A DNA stretch of 64,000 nucleotides. Source: Erythrobacter sp. F6033. Its GTDB lineage: Bacteria > Pseudomonadota > Alphaproteobacteria > Sphingomonadales > Sphingomonadaceae. The translations under genes and the position numbers were made by a program. Of this stretch, positions 1 to 9,726 are shown in pieces (position 1 is the first letter of the stretch; the number at the start of each line of letters is the position of its first letter). Under the pieces are notes generated by a model. That model saw nothing but the letters and a program-made list of their open reading frames with translations. It did not search any database and was not told where the DNA came from. The stretch spans positions 1-64,000 of the forward strand of contig NZ_JALKAZ010000002.1 in NCBI RefSeq assembly GCF_023016005.1, given 5' to 3'.

Positions 1-36
1 CTCAGCGCCCTTCTCTTTGTTTACTTTCAGGCCCCG

Positions 37-2262
37 CTATCGCGGCGGCGGCTGAGCCGGAGGCGGCCTTTGCTGACTCGGTTCGAGAATGCCCGGAGGA
101 GTGCCTCCGGTCGGGTCGGGCGGCAACGCGCCTCCAGTAGCCCGCTCAAGAAAGTCCTCGCTCACGGCAGTCGGGGGCTCCTCTGGTGCCGGCGCATCAG
201 GCCGTTCGCCGTCAACATCAAATGGATTGTCTGAAGGGTCACGGCGTCCGGGCTCAACCAGATTGCCTTGCTCATCGATAAAGTAATAATCGTCGGGATC
301 GCCGAACAGATATTCCTCATCGGGTTCCAAACGCCATTCGGGCAGATTGAGCTCAGTATCAAACTTCTCGACAGCGCGGTCTTTTACGGCGTAGCGCATA
401 TAGGCGGCGAAGGCGCGGGCAGGTGCGCGTCCACCTTGCAAGCCGGGAACAGCCTTCGCATCATCGCGGCCCATCCAGACGCCAGTCGTAATCCCTGATG
501 AAAATCCGACAAACCAGCCGTCTTTGTTTGAACTGGTCGTTCCCGTTTTGCCGGCTACAGGCCTGCCAATCTGGGCCGCACGGCCCGTACCTGTTTGAAC
601 AGCGGCTTGCAGCAGATCAGTCATTCCTGCGACGACATAATCTGGCACCAGAGCCGTGTCTCGCGGCTTCTCTCGCTCATAGAGCAGCTCTCCGCTGGCT
701 GTCGTCACTTTGAGAATACCGTATGGCTCAACCGATTTGCCCTTTGCAGAGATAGAGGCAAAAGCGCGGGTCATCTCGATCAAACGGACTTCGGATGAAC
801 CGAGAACCATTGAAGGATAGGTGGAAACAGGCGAGCTGACGCCAAAACGCCGCGCCATTGACGCAACCGTACCAAAGCCGACCTCATTACCCAGCTGTGC
901 GGCGACGGTGTTGATCGAATAAGCAAAGGATGTGCGCAGGCTTGTCTCGCCAACATTGCGCCCATTCGAATTGCGCGGGCTCCATCCATCAATCGTGACA
1001 GGCGTATCAACCACGCGGTCGTCTGGTGTGTAGCCCGCTTCCAGTGCTGCCAGATAGACAAACAATTTCCACGAGGAACCGGGCTGCCGCATCGCATTGG
1101 TAGCGCGGTTGAAATTGGTTTCGACATAATCGGTGCCGCCCACCAGCGCGAGAATTGCGCCATCACGATCGACACTGACCAGCGCCCCCTGTGATCCGTC
1201 CGGCGTGTTGGATGCAATTGATGCGGTCGCAGCGCGCTGCATACCCACATCAAGTGTCGTCCAAACCTCGATTGGTGCGAATGTTTCGGGCAGCAGAATA
1301 TCGAGCTGCGGGAGCGCCCAGTCGGTAAAATACCGCACCGAATTTTGCCCCGACTGCTGTTTCAGCTCAACAGTATCAACATCGACTGAAGCCTGCTCAG
1401 GAGTGATATAGCCCTGCTCTCGCATCAGCCGTAAAACCACTTTGGCGCGGTTCACCGCCGCTTGAACATCCGCAGTTGGGGAATACCGGCTTGGCGCTTT
1501 CACAAGACCGGCGATGATCGACGATTCGGCAACGCTCAATTCCCGCGCCGGGTGGCTAAAGAATTTGCGGCTCGCGCTGTCGATGCCATACGCACCGCCG
1601 CCGAAATAGACTTTGTTCAGATACAGCTCGAGGATTTGTTCCTTCGAGAATTTCCACTCTAACGCCATCGCCAGAACGGCTTCACGCGCCTTACGATCAA
1701 AGGTACGGTTCGAATTGAGGAACACGTTCCGCGCCAACTGCTGCGTGATTGTGGACGTGCCGCCAACCCGCGACCGCGAGCCCGTAATCCCTTCGACAAC
1801 TGCGCCGGTCGTCCGGATCGGGTCGACACCGTAATGCGAGAAATATCGCTTATCCTCGACGGCGACCATCGCGTTTTTCATGTTGTCGGGGATGTCATCG
1901 TAATCGAGCCATTCGCCAAAGCTCGGGCCGATCTCGACGATCTCGCTACCATCGCGCGCACGAACCAAAATGGTCTGCGCATTTTGAGTGGATTTCAGCT
2001 GGTAGAAACTCGGGATAGACTGCGCGGCGAAGCCGACTGCAAAGGCGAGGAAAATTGCACCGAGCAAAGCCGCAGCTCCGCCCCAAAGCGTGAGCCGTTT
2101 TACCCACCGCCAAAATGCTGACCCGCCTCCAACAGCAGCAGCTTTCTTTGGCTTCTTGCGCTTTTGAGAACGCGAGCCAGACCGCGACGAAGCACGCTCC
2201 GCCGCCGCTCGGCGAGAACCGCGCTTGCCCTTGTTTGTCACACGGTCACCGCGTTTCGACAT
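37..2262 (-). CDS. Class A penicillin-binding protein (PBP1A-like)
   Basis: Bifunctional murein synthase expected to polymerise lipid II and cross-link the glycan at the inner membrane. The 741 residues run in class A order: a Lys/Arg-rich cytoplasmic tail (1-45), one membrane segment (about 52-80), a GT51 domain with VEDKRYFSHYG (catalytic Glu 136) and GGTSTITQQLARN (168-179), then a transpeptidase domain with the SxxK motif (Ser 396, Lys 399), SIN (449-451) and KTGT (572-575). The C-terminal 80 residues are Pro- and acid-rich and probably disordered. The ATG start keeps the whole anchor. It stands alone, with msrB 93 bases upstream on the same strand. Which PBP1 paralogue it is cannot be decided. 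Confidence 0.95.
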   Translation of the reverse strand: MSKRGDRVTNKGKRGSRRAAAERASSRSGSRSQKRKKPKKAAAVGGGSAFWRWVKRLTLWGGAAALLGAIFLAFAVGFAAQSIPSFYQLKSTQNAQTILVRARDGSEIVEIGPSFGEWLDYDDIPDNMKNAMVAVEDKRYFSHYGVDPIRTTGAVVEGITGSRSRVGGTSTITQQLARNVFLNSNRTFDRKAREAVLAMALEWKFSKEQILELYLNKVYFGGGAYGIDSASRKFFSHPARELSVAESSIIAGLVKAPSRYSPTADVQAAVNRAKVVLRLMREQGYITPEQASVDVDTVELKQQSGQNSVRYFTDWALPQLDILLPETFAPIEVWTTLDVGMQRAATASIASNTPDGSQGALVSVDRDGAILALVGGTDYVETNFNRATNAMRQPGSSWKLFVYLAALEAGYTPDDRVVDTPVTIDGWSPRNSNGRNVGETSLRTSFAYSINTVAAQLGNEVGFGTVASMARRFGVSSPVSTYPSMVLGSSEVRLIEMTRAFASISAKGKSVEPYGILKVTTASGELLYEREKPRDTALVPDYVVAGMTDLLQAAVQTGTGRAAQIGRPVAGKTGTTSSNKDGWFVGFSSGITTGVWMGRDDAKAVPGLQGGRAPARAFAAYMRYAVKDRAVEKFDTELNLPEWRLEPDEEYLFGDPDDYYFIDEQGNLVEPGRRDPSDNPFDVDGERPDAPAPEEPPTAVSEDFLERATGGALPPDPTGGTPPGILEPSQQRPPPAQPPPR

Positions 2263-2355
2263 TATTGCTCATTCAGCCTGTTCATACTTCCTCGCTGCTC
2301 TTGCATAGGCAAGTTGTAACGCCGCGTGAACACTGGGGCCCAGGCTTATCCGTGC

Positions 2356-2760
2356 TTATCCGTCTTTCTCGAAATCGAGCGCGGCGGAATTGATGCAATA
2401 CCGCATGCCACCTGCCTCTGGCGGACCGTCGGGAAAGACATGGCCAAGATGTCCGCCGCAATTGGAACAGAGCACTTCAGTGCGGATCATGCCGAACGAT
2501 ACATCGCGCTTTTCTTCGACGGTTTCACCCTGTGCAGGCTTCGTAAAAGCAGGCCAGCCGCATCCGCTATTGTACTTCGAATCGCTGGCGAACAGCACCG
2601 CCCCACACCCGGCGCAGGCATATTCGCCTTCTTCGTAGAACTTGTCATATTTGCCAGTGAATGCGCGCTCGGTGCCCGCTTCGCGCAGAACATGGTATTG
2701 TTCTGGCGAGAGCTTCTTGCGCCAATCATCGTCGCTTAGTGTTTTGGGATCGTCAGTCAT
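2356..2760 (-). CDS. msrB: Peptide-methionine (R)-S-oxide reductase MsrB
   Basis: Reduces the R form of methionine sulfoxide in proteins, using thioredoxin as electron source. The 134-residue length is usual for the family. The two zinc-binding CxxC pairs are at Cys 49/52 and Cys 98/101. The sequence CGGHLGHVF follows, and the catalytic cysteine is in the RYCINSAAL motif (Cys 122). No signal peptide is visible, so a cytoplasmic enzyme is expected. The ATG start has GGAG eight bases upstream. It lies 53 bases beyond the GST-like gene on the same strand, so the two may be co-transcribed. Confidence 0.96.
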   Translation of the reverse strand: MTDDPKTLSDDDWRKKLSPEQYHVLREAGTERAFTGKYDKFYEEGEYACAGCGAVLFASDSKYNSGCGWPAFTKPAQGETVEEKRDVSFGMIRTEVLCSNCGGHLGHVFPDGPPEAGGMRYCINSAALDFEKDG

Positions 2761-2813
2761 TCATGTGTCTCCATCACACCATAAATGGTGCGGGCGACAA
2801 CATGTTCCAACCC

Positions 2814-3485
2814 TCAACCATCGACCAATGCGTAATGCGCAGGCGGTTTGATCACGTCCATACGCTCGGTAAGAAGCGGCCGGAAGCTTGGGCGGCTCTT
2901 GAACACTGCGTACCAGCCGCGCGTTTGTTCGTGCCCCGTCCAATCGATTCCGCCAAGGTAATCCGCCACAGAAATCTGCGCAGCCGCGGCAAGGTCTGCC
3001 ATGCTCATCGTTGATCCGGCAAGCCAAGGGCGATTGTCGATCAACCAATCCATGTAGTCGAGATGACCGTGAGCCATCTTCATCGCTTCTCGCAAGGCGC
3101 GGCTATCTGGTGGCTGGCGCAGTACAATCCGCTTCTTCATCCGCTCTGACAAAAGCGGCGCGGTTACATCGTTGTAGAAGTTCTCATCGAACAAGGCGGT
3201 CAAGCGGCGGATTTCGGCGCGGCCAGTCGCGGTGCCGTTGATCATCGGCGAGCGGTCCACAGTCTCTTCGAAATATTCGCCGATCGCCCGGCTATCCGCG
3301 ATCACCACATCCTTTACCTCGTTCACCAGAACAGGTGTGCGGCCAGCCGGATTGAGGTTGTAGAACAAGTCAGATGCTGCCCACGGGTCTTCGCGCACCA
3401 ATTCGTACGCAATGTTCTTCTCACCCATCAGCAAGCGGATTTTGCGACTAAAAGGACAGAGGGGGAATTGATAGAGTTGCCACAT
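2814..3485 (-). CDS. Glutathione S-transferase family protein
   Basis: A 223-residue soluble protein with the two-domain GST plan. The N-terminal thioredoxin-like part opens with LYQFPLCPFSRKIRLLMGEK, where the CPFS motif resembles a glutaredoxin-type active site (Cys 10 as likely catalytic residue). NPAGRTPVLV supplies the cis-Pro loop, and DSRAIGEYFEE is the usual glutathione gamma-glutamyl-binding region. The C-terminal half is helical, with a DxxxAAAQ-like stretch near residue 165. The substrate is unknown: the family covers detoxification, disulfide exchange and dehalogenation. It begins at an ATG and is followed by msrB on the same strand, which fits an oxidative-stress role but does not prove it. 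Confidence 0.88.
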   Translation of the reverse strand: MWQLYQFPLCPFSRKIRLLMGEKNIAYELVREDPWAASDLFYNLNPAGRTPVLVNEVKDVVIADSRAIGEYFEETVDRSPMINGTATGRAEIRRLTALFDENFYNDVTAPLLSERMKKRIVLRQPPDSRALREAMKMAHGHLDYMDWLIDNRPWLAGSTMSMADLAAAAQISVADYLGGIDWTGHEQTRGWYAVFKSRPSFRPLLTERMDVIKPPAHYALVDG

Positions 3486-3551
3486 TACACCTTATCCAAT
3501 GCCCGAATTTGGCAGAGAAATCCATCGCAATACGCTGCGGTGCACAACTAT

Positions 3552-3920
3552 TCAGACGCCGGAGGAATCCAGCATGACAAGGCATGCTGGCATAACCTTC
3601 TGAACCTCTCCATTGTCGGCGAGACGCTGCGCTTCCTTGCCAACCAAGTCCGCGATTCCATCCCGGTCGAGGCCGGTTTCATCCATCATTTGAGCCATTG
3701 AGCGAACAAAGAACTCACGCCCTCGGGTGGTGACATCAGGCCATTTCAGGGCATCTTCGTGGCCGTTCGCTTGACCATACGAGATCAAGGCAAACGCTGC
3801 CGAACAGCGCAGAACGGCTTTGCTCTCTTGCGAGAGTTTAGTCGCGGCGGCCGCGTTATCAGGCGTCGTGGCCTGCGCAGATACGCTCAAAAGCGCTGCG
3901 CTAATCAAGGTTGTCATCAT
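3552..3920 (-). CDS. Small exported hypothetical protein
   Basis: A 122-residue protein that I do not recognise. The first 17 residues (MMTTLISAALLSVSAQA) look like a cleavable signal peptide ending in an AQA site, so the mature protein is probably periplasmic. The rest is helical by composition and has two cysteines, one in VLRCSAAF and one in MPACLVML, which could pair. Two adjacent ATG codons are possible starts. It is transcribed toward the GST-like gene, 66 bases before that start. No enzymatic motif is seen. Confidence 0.6.
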   Translation of the reverse strand: MMTTLISAALLSVSAQATTPDNAAAATKLSQESKAVLRCSAAFALISYGQANGHEDALKWPDVTTRGREFFVRSMAQMMDETGLDRDGIADLVGKEAQRLADNGEVQKVMPACLVMLDSSGV

Positions 3921-4043
3921 AACCCACTCACTAGCACGGGCGATGTGAACCGCACACTACAGGTTGCATTTCAGGATTGGTTCTTGCCGCAAAGATGCGC
4001 CTCGCTTACTCAAAGCGTCCATCCAAGAGAGGAGATTCCCCAA

Positions 4044-4436
4044 ATGCTTAATCACATCATGATCGGCAGCAACGATATCGAGCGCTCCAAGGCGTTCTAC
4101 ACCAAGGTGCTTGGCGTGCTCGGCGCAGGCGAGCCGATGGCTCACGTCAACGACACCGGCCAAACCCGTTTGTTCTACATCCATAACGGCGACACGTTCT
4201 CGATCAGCGAGCCGATCAATGGCGAGCCCGCCAATTGCGCCAACGGTTTCACTATCGGCTTCAAGTGCGACTCGCTTGATCAGGTGAAGGAACTTCACGA
4301 TGTCGCCGTCGCCAATGGCGGCACCACATGCGAAGACCCTCCCGGCCCGCGCGAAGGCAGCATGGGTGTGATGAACCTTTGCTACTTCACTGATCCAGAC
4401 GGCCACAAAATCTGCGGCATCCACCGCCCGGGCTAA
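4044..4436 (+). CDS. VOC superfamily (glyoxalase/bleomycin-resistance fold) protein
   Basis: A 130-residue single-domain vicinal-oxygen-chelate protein. The paired beta-alpha-beta repeats begin MLNHIMIGSNDIERSKAFYTKV and end in YFTDPDGHKICGIHRPG, the usual ending of the family. Possible metal ligands are His 4, a central Glu and His in the DPDGHK region. Actual substrates of such proteins range from methylglyoxal adducts to antibiotics and cannot be read from sequence. The reading frame is open further upstream, but this ATG is preferred because it has AGAGAGGAGA just before it and gives the family length. A long perfect hairpin follows the stop. Confidence 0.88.
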   Translation: MLNHIMIGSNDIERSKAFYTKVLGVLGAGEPMAHVNDTGQTRLFYIHNGDTFSISEPINGEPANCANGFTIGFKCDSLDQVKELHDVAVANGGTTCEDPPGPREGSMGVMNLCYFTDPDGHKICGIHRPG

Positions 4437-4456
4437 ACGCCAATAACGGTTGATAG

Positions 4457-4498
4457 TCTCACGGGGTCTCGCTTATCGACTGGCGAGACCCCGTGAGA
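4457..4498 (+). terminator. Perfect 16-bp hairpin, terminator-like without U-tract
   Basis: TCTCACGGGGTCTCGC (4457-4472) and its exact complement GCGAGACCCCGTGAGA (4483-4498) are separated by a 10-base loop. It sits 20 bases after the VOC stop and 37 bases before the lipoprotein gene. No T-run follows on either strand, so it is not a classical intrinsic terminator. It may still terminate, protect the 3' end, or separate the two transcripts. Confidence 0.55.
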
Positions 4499-4535
4499 AA
4501 CAAACGCTTACCCAACTGTTCAAAGGATCAAATTC

Positions 4536-5234
4536 ATGAAAATCCGTGCTACATCGAAACCTGTGTCGCTCATTGTTGCTTTATCGCTTGGGCTTACCGC
4601 TTGTGGCGGGGATAGCGATGCAGAAAGCACGACCGGCGGCGATCGCTCTTCAAGTGATGACGCAGCGTCCGGCGCGGCCTTCACGCTGGAAGACAACGGA
4701 TTGGACATTTGCTTTAAAGCGGCGGCGGAGAAACTTGGCGCGAACACCAAAGTGGCCAGCCTTTCGACGAATTTCGGGGTCGGCGAAAACCTTGAGCAAT
4801 ACACTGTGGTGTCAACGGAACCTGGCCAGTTGAAGAGTTGCTCGTTGGACTACCAAGACCCCGAAAACCCGAATAAGCTGCTGCGCACGGATATGGATGT
4901 CGCAACTGGAGAGTTTAAAGCGCCTCAGCCTGTTGAAATCAGCGTCATGGGAAATGCTGCTGATTTCAGTCTGGAGAATATCGTCGTGCCTCTATCCGAC
5001 ATCAAAACAGCCGGATTTGCCGGAACTGTTGATGGAGCCAAAGCGCAGCTGGATGAAACCTTCAGCAGCCATGCTTTATCGAGTGTCCGTTTATCGGGGC
5101 CAAACCCGGGCCGTGCAGAGCACAGCATTTCTGTTGATTTTGTGGGCCGGCTCAAATCCAACGACATCCTTGACCAAGGAAGCATTGCCTTCGCAGTCGA
5201 TGGCAGCCAGCTGTACAATAATATCGGTAAGTAA
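4536..5234 (+). CDS. Putative lipoprotein of unknown function
   Basis: A 232-residue protein beginning with a short basic stretch, a hydrophobic core and a lipobox LTAC (Cys 23), so it should be lipid-modified and anchored in a membrane facing the periplasm. The stretch after the cysteine (GGDSDAESTTGGDRSSSDDA) is Ser/Asp/Gly-rich, a typical flexible linker. The remaining 180 residues look like a mixed alpha/beta domain with no motif I recognise. The ATG has AAAGGATCAAATTC upstream. It is convergent with metW, 28 bases between the stops. Confidence 0.7.
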   Translation: MKIRATSKPVSLIVALSLGLTACGGDSDAESTTGGDRSSSDDAASGAAFTLEDNGLDICFKAAAEKLGANTKVASLSTNFGVGENLEQYTVVSTEPGQLKSCSLDYQDPENPNKLLRTDMDVATGEFKAPQPVEISVMGNAADFSLENIVVPLSDIKTAGFAGTVDGAKAQLDETFSSHALSSVRLSGPNPGRAEHSISVDFVGRLKSNDILDQGSIAFAVDGSQLYNNIGK

Positions 5235-5262
5235 GCCTGATCGCCTCCACGGGTCGTCGCCC

Positions 5263-5850
5263 TCAGCGGCTCAGCTGAAACACCGCAAATTCGGCGCGCC
5301 AGTTTGATGCTGGTGCGCCGATTTGTTTTTCGCCGGAGAAAAACCACTCGCGTTCGATCTTTGCGCCCTTCGCTTTGGCAAGTTCGCGGAAGTCGTCGAT
5401 CGTCACGTGGTGGATGTTGGTCGTCTCATACCAGCTTACTGGCAAAGCCCGTGTAACCGGCATCCGGCCACCAAACATCAAAGCGGCGCGCGTGCGCCAA
5501 TGGGCAAAATTCGGGAAGCTGACAAAAGCCTTCGTTCCGACCCGCAGCAGTTCATCAAGGATGAGATCGGGACGAACCGCCGTTTGCAAAGTCTGGCTGA
5601 GAATTGCGTAATCGAACGCCTTGTCGGGATAATTCACGAGATCGGTGTTCGCATCGCCCTGAACCACCGAAAGTCCGCGCGAAACGCAGCGTTCGACCAG
5701 CTGCGGGCTCAATTCCATTCCGCGCGCATCGACGCGGCTGGCACTTTCCAGTTCAGCCATCAAAGCGCCGTCACCGCAGCCGATATCCAGCACCCGTGAG
5801 CCGGGCGCAATATGAGCCGCAATCGCGGCGAGATCTGGACGCAAACTCAT
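5263..5850 (-). CDS. metW: Methionine biosynthesis protein MetW
   Basis: A 195-residue class I methyltransferase-fold protein. The SAM-binding motif is [16 protein letters not shown] (21-36), followed by [25 protein letters not shown] and [11 protein letters not shown], all typical of MetW. In proteobacteria MetW acts with MetX in making acylated homoserine for methionine synthesis; its exact chemistry is less clear. The ATG overlaps the metX stop by four bases (ATGA), so the two are translationally coupled. Confidence 0.94.
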   Translation of the reverse strand: MSLRPDLAAIAAHIAPGSRVLDIGCGDGALMAELESASRVDARGMELSPQLVERCVSRGLSVVQGDANTDLVNYPDKAFDYAILSQTLQTAVRPDLILDELLRVGTKAFVSFPNFAHWRTRAALMFGGRMPVTRALPVSWYETTNIHHVTIDDFRELAKAKGAKIEREWFFSGEKQIGAPASNWRAEFAVFQLSR

Positions 5851-6944
5851 CCGATAAAGCCCTTAATCACGCGGTCCAATTGCTCGTGCGGGAGCAAGAA
5901 GCTGTCATGGCCATTGGGCGCGGACAATTCGACGAAGCTGACTTTTGCTCCCGCTGCATTAAGCGCATGAACGATGTGCTGGCTTTCTGATGTTGGATAA
6001 AGCCAGTCGGTATCGAAGCTGACCAGACAGAACCGTGCCGAAGTGCCCTCGAATGCATTGGCGAGTTTCCCGCCGTGCTCCTCCGCAAGATCGAAATAAT
6101 CCATGGCGCGAGTGATATAGAGGTAGGAATTTGCATCGAAGCGCTGGGTGAAGCCGCTGCCCTGATAGCGCAGATAGCTTTCGACCTGAAAATCCGCGTC
6201 AAAACCAAAGCTCTTGCTGTCACGGTCTTGCAGGCGGCGACCGAATTTCTCCGTCAGCCCCTCTTCGGAAAGATAGGTAATATGCGCGGCCATGCGGGCC
6301 ACCGCGAGGCCGTTATCCGGCGAGGCTTCGCCGGCGTAATAATCGCCATCTGACCAGGCGGGGTCGGCCATGATCGCTTGCCGACCCACTTCATGAAACG
6401 CGATATTCTGAGCCGAGTGCCGCGCAGTCGATGCAACTACGAGCACACGCGCAGCGCGGTCTGGCCAGTTGGCAGCAAGGCTTAAAGCCTGCATCCCGCC
6501 CATCGAACCTCCGACGACCGCGTGCAGTTCTTCGATACCCAGCCCATCGAGCAATGCCACCAATCCGCGCACCATGTCGCGGATGGTGATGACCGGGAAA
6601 CGCATCGCATAGGGCGCGCCTTCGCTCGCCTCGCTCGCGGGGCCAGTCGACCCCATGCAGCTGCCGATCACATTGGCACAGATCACAAAGTAGCGATCCG
6701 TATCGATATGTTTGCCGGGCCCGACCATGCGCTCCCACCAGCCGGGTTTACCAGTGATCGGATGGTCACTGGCGACAAATTGATCGCCGGTCAGCGCGTG
6801 GCAAATCAGGATCGCATTCGACTTATCATGAGCCAGTTCACCATAGGTTTCATAAGCAATCTGGGCGTCAGTGAGCACCTGACCGCTATCAAGCGGTAGG
6901 TCATGCGGGATCGCATGAATTTTCGATGGCTCTCCGGCGTTCAT
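5847..6944 (-). CDS. metX: Homoserine O-acyltransferase MetX
   Basis: Transfers an acyl group (acetyl, or in some proteobacteria succinyl) from CoA to homoserine, the committed step of methionine synthesis. The 365-residue alpha/beta-hydrolase fold has the nucleophile elbow GGSMGG with its serine, DWLYPTSES near the catalytic Asp, and [13 protein letters not shown] with the catalytic His. Sequence alone does not settle which acyl donor is used. It starts at an ATG divergent from hisC and forms a two-gene operon with metW. No SAM riboswitch was recognised in the 93-base intergenic region. Confidence 0.94.
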   Translation of the reverse strand: MNAGEPSKIHAIPHDLPLDSGQVLTDAQIAYETYGELAHDKSNAILICHALTGDQFVASDHPITGKPGWWERMVGPGKHIDTDRYFVICANVIGSCMGSTGPASEASEGAPYAMRFPVITIRDMVRGLVALLDGLGIEELHAVVGGSMGGMQALSLAANWPDRAARVLVVASTARHSAQNIAFHEVGRQAIMADPAWSDGDYYAGEASPDNGLAVARMAAHITYLSEEGLTEKFGRRLQDRDSKSFGFDADFQVESYLRYQGSGFTQRFDANSYLYITRAMDYFDLAEEHGGKLANAFEGTSARFCLVSFDTDWLYPTSESQHIVHALNAAGAKVSFVELSAPNGHDSFLLPHEQLDRVIKGFIG

Positions 6945-7037
6945 AGGCGAAGCGGATTGGGCGAGCGCCGCCGCCCTGTCAATTGCTCTGTTATTGCCCT
7001 GTTATTAAACGCGCGAAGCGGTTATCGCCCACCCGCT

Positions 7038-8141
7038 ATGACGACGCAGCCAGAACCCAAACCGTGGATCCTTGGCATTCACGCCTACACGCCGGGCAAA
7101 TCCACCGCGAGCGATGGCCGCGCATTGGTCAAATTGTCCGCCAATGAAAACCCGCTAGGCTCTAGCCCGGCGGCAATGGCGGCGATTGCCGAAACACGCG
7201 CAGAGGCGGCGACCTATCCTGATCCCGGCGCACATGAATTGCGCGAGAAACTGGCCGAACTGCACGGCTTGGATGCAGACCGCATCGTGTGCGGAACAGG
7301 CTCGGACGAGCTGCTCAACCTCGCGGCTCAGGGGTTTGCTGGGCAAGGCGATGAAGTGCTGTTCAGCCGTCACTCCTTCGCGGTTTACGATATCGCTGCA
7401 CGGCGCTGCGGCGCGACGCCAGTAGAGGCCGACGACCGCGATTTCATCGCCGACGTCGATGCCTTGCTCGCCGCAGTGACAGAAAAAACCCGGGTTGTGT
7501 TTCTCGCCAACCCCAACAATCCGACAGGCACATGGATCGCGCCATCCGAAGTCGAGCGGCTTCATGCTGCATTGCCATCGAATGTGTTGCTCGTGATCGA
7601 CGAAGCCTATGCCGAGTATCTCGATCCAGATTTGCAGCATGTAGGTTTCGATCTTGCCGCAGCGCACGACAATGTCTTGGTGACACGGACATTTTCGAAA
7701 ATCTACGGGCTTGCCGCAGAGCGGATCGGATGGGCGACCGGTGCGCCCGGCCTGATAGACGTGCTCAACCGCATCAGAGGCCCGTTCAACGTGACTGTAA
7801 GCGGTCAGAAAGCAGCACTGTCGGCGCTCAGCGACCAGAGTTTTGTTAACGAAAGCCGCGCGCACAATACGTCTGAGCGCGCGCGTTTCGCAGAGGCTAT
7901 TGCGGCGCTCGGCAATCACGGCCTTTCGGTTGTGCCAAGCGAGGCCAATTTCTTGCTCGTGGAATTCGCAGGCGATGTCACTGCCGTGGCTGCGCTCGAT
8001 GCAATCGCAAAGGCTGGTTATGCGGTGCGTCACTTGCCCGAACCGGGACTGAAACATTGCCTGCGCATCACCATCGGCAAAAGCGAAGATATGGACCGAG
8101 TCACCGCAGCCCTGCGCGAATTATGCGGAGAGGCAGCATGA
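7038..8141 (+). CDS. hisC: Histidinol-phosphate aminotransferase HisC
   Basis: PLP-dependent aminotransferase of histidine synthesis; relatives also transaminate aromatic substrates, which fits the prephenate dehydrogenase gene overlapping its end. The 367 residues carry LSANENPLGSSP, the PNNPTG cofactor motif, VIDEAYAEY, and TFSKIYGLAAERIGW with the Schiff-base lysine. The frame is open upstream, but the ATG at 7038 gives the family length and leaves the metX-hisC spacer. Its stop overlaps the next start as ATGA. Dual use in histidine and tyrosine/phenylalanine synthesis is an inference from this pairing. Confidence 0.93.
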   Translation: MTTQPEPKPWILGIHAYTPGKSTASDGRALVKLSANENPLGSSPAAMAAIAETRAEAATYPDPGAHELREKLAELHGLDADRIVCGTGSDELLNLAAQGFAGQGDEVLFSRHSFAVYDIAARRCGATPVEADDRDFIADVDALLAAVTEKTRVVFLANPNNPTGTWIAPSEVERLHAALPSNVLLVIDEAYAEYLDPDLQHVGFDLAAAHDNVLVTRTFSKIYGLAAERIGWATGAPGLIDVLNRIRGPFNVTVSGQKAALSALSDQSFVNESRAHNTSERARFAEAIAALGNHGLSVVPSEANFLLVEFAGDVTAVAALDAIAKAGYAVRHLPEPGLKHCLRITIGKSEDMDRVTAALRELCGEAA

Positions 8142-9040
8142 TCAGCAATGTTGCGATTATCGGCCTTGGATTACTGGGCGGCTCAATCGGCCTTGCCATC
8201 GATGAACTCGCGCCAGAGATCACTACTACCGGCTATGATCGCGATCCGGCAACGCGCGCCGCAGCAGCCAAGCGGAACCTTGTCGGTACGGTCTGCGAAA
8301 CAGCCGGTGAAGCGGTCGCCAACGCAGATCTTGTGATCCTGTGCGTGCCCGTTGGCGCGATGGAGGATGCCGCGCGTGAAATGGCTGATGCTCTCCCCAA
8401 AAACGCAATCATCAGCGATGTCGGCTCTTCGAAGCAAAGCGTGGGTGAAGCTCTCGCCAAGGCTCTGCCAGATCACACCATCATCCCCGCGCACCCAGTT
8501 GCGGGCACCGAGCAAAGCGGGCCAGAAGCAGGCTTTGCCTCGCTGTTCACCAATCGCTGGTGCATTCTCACTCCGGCGGCTGACGCCAATAAAAATGCCG
8601 TCCAATCGCTCAGCGAATTCTGGACGAAGCTCGGCGCGAATGTCGAGATTATGGATGCCGAGCATCACGATCTCGTCCTGGCTGTGACCAGCCACATTCC
8701 GCACCTTATCGCCTTTACGATCGTGGGCACCGCCAGCGACCTTGAAGAAGTCACGCGAAGCGAGGTGATCAAATATTCCGCTGGTGGCTTCCGCGATTTC
8801 ACACGCATTGCGGCCTCCGATCCAGTGATGTGGCGCGATGTGTTCTTGTCTAACAAATCAGCCGTGCTGGAAATGCTGGGCCGTTTCTCAGAAGACCTCA
8901 CCGCCCTACAACGCGCGATCCGCTCAGGCGACGGCGATACGCTGCATGAACTCTTCAGCCGCACCCGCGCGATCCGGCGTCAGGTGATCGAAGAAGGGCA
9001 AGATGATGATCGGCCCGACTTTGGACGGGAAGATCATTAG
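8138..9040 (+). CDS. tyrC: Prephenate/cyclohexadienyl dehydrogenase
   Basis: NAD(P)-dependent oxidation of prephenate or arogenate toward tyrosine. The 300-residue protein opens with the Rossmann motif GLGLLGGSIG (residues 8-17). It then has DLVILCVPVGAM, DVGSSKQSV and HPVAGTEQSGPEAG, the conserved substrate-binding region of the TyrA family. No chorismate mutase or ACT domain is attached. The ATG overlaps the hisC stop by four bases. The 3' end overlaps plsC convergently by four bases. Confidence 0.92.
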   Translation: MISNVAIIGLGLLGGSIGLAIDELAPEITTTGYDRDPATRAAAAKRNLVGTVCETAGEAVANADLVILCVPVGAMEDAAREMADALPKNAIISDVGSSKQSVGEALAKALPDHTIIPAHPVAGTEQSGPEAGFASLFTNRWCILTPAADANKNAVQSLSEFWTKLGANVEIMDAEHHDLVLAVTSHIPHLIAFTIVGTASDLEEVTRSEVIKYSAGGFRDFTRIAASDPVMWRDVFLSNKSAVLEMLGRFSEDLTALQRAIRSGDGDTLHELFSRTRAIRRQVIEEGQDDDRPDFGREDH

Positions 9041-9726
9041 TTCAGAGCGTTAAGCGCTGCGTGCGCGCGCGCTTCAACCTCGTCACGCGGCAATCCAGCC
9101 GGTATGGTTTCACCCACATGATACGTGATGGTGCCCGGCTGTTTGATGATCCGGTTGTAAAGCGGTCCGCTGTTCACCGCGACCGGCACGACTGGCAGTT
9201 TGAGCAATTTATAGATACCCGCAAAGCCCGATTGCAGCGGCGGTTTCTTGCCATGTTCAACGCGCGTCCCCTCAGGGAAGAGCACCAGCGGGCGCCTCTC
9301 CTCAATCCGCTTGCGAGCTGTAGCAATCATCGCACGCAGCGACTTGGCTCCGCCGTCGCGAGCAACCGGAATCAGGCCGTAAACCTTCGCCGAAAACCCC
9401 CAGCCCGGAATCGCGAACAATTCTTTCTTCGCAAAGACCGTCGGAAAGGCAAACAAGCGCGGCATATCAATCGCCTCGAAAAAGCTCTCATGCTTCACGA
9501 GGATCAGCACCGGTTCGTCCGGGATCACACCTTCCTGCACGATTTTAATTCCAAGCAGGTTGGTGACGCACCAATGATGCCACACGCCCCATGTTGCCAC
9601 GACATACCGCAAACGGTTCCGGCCAAATGGAATGGCGAGCACCGACGCGACCACAAGAATGGCCGAAAACCCGTAAAAGGCGGGGTAGAACAAAAGGCTG
9701 CGTAGAATCGCCACGATGTGCGCCAT
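9037..9726 (-). CDS. plsC: 1-acyl-sn-glycerol-3-phosphate acyltransferase
   Basis: Acylates lysophosphatidic acid to phosphatidic acid at the inner membrane. The 229-residue protein has an N-terminal membrane segment (about 10-32) and the acyltransferase block I as KHESFFEAID, a variant of the usual NHxxxxD. FPTVFAKKELFAIPGWG and FPEGTRVEHG are blocks II and III. The start overlaps the stop of the DUF218 gene by one base (TAATG), so the two are co-translated. Confidence 0.9.
   Translation of the reverse strand: MAHIVAILRSLLFYPAFYGFSAILVVASVLAIPFGRNRLRYVVATWGVWHHWCVTNLLGIKIVQEGVIPDEPVLILVKHESFFEAIDMPRLFAFPTVFAKKELFAIPGWGFSAKVYGLIPVARDGGAKSLRAMIATARKRIEERRPLVLFPEGTRVEHGKKPPLQSGFAGIYKLLKLPVVPVAVNSGPLYNRIIKQPGTITYHVGETIPAGLPRDEVEARAHAALNALN

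Noticed and set aside
6945..7037. SAM riboswitch upstream of metX
   Set aside because: The spacer lacks the conserved SAM-II or other SAM aptamer sequences; only a short repeated CTGTTATT was seen.
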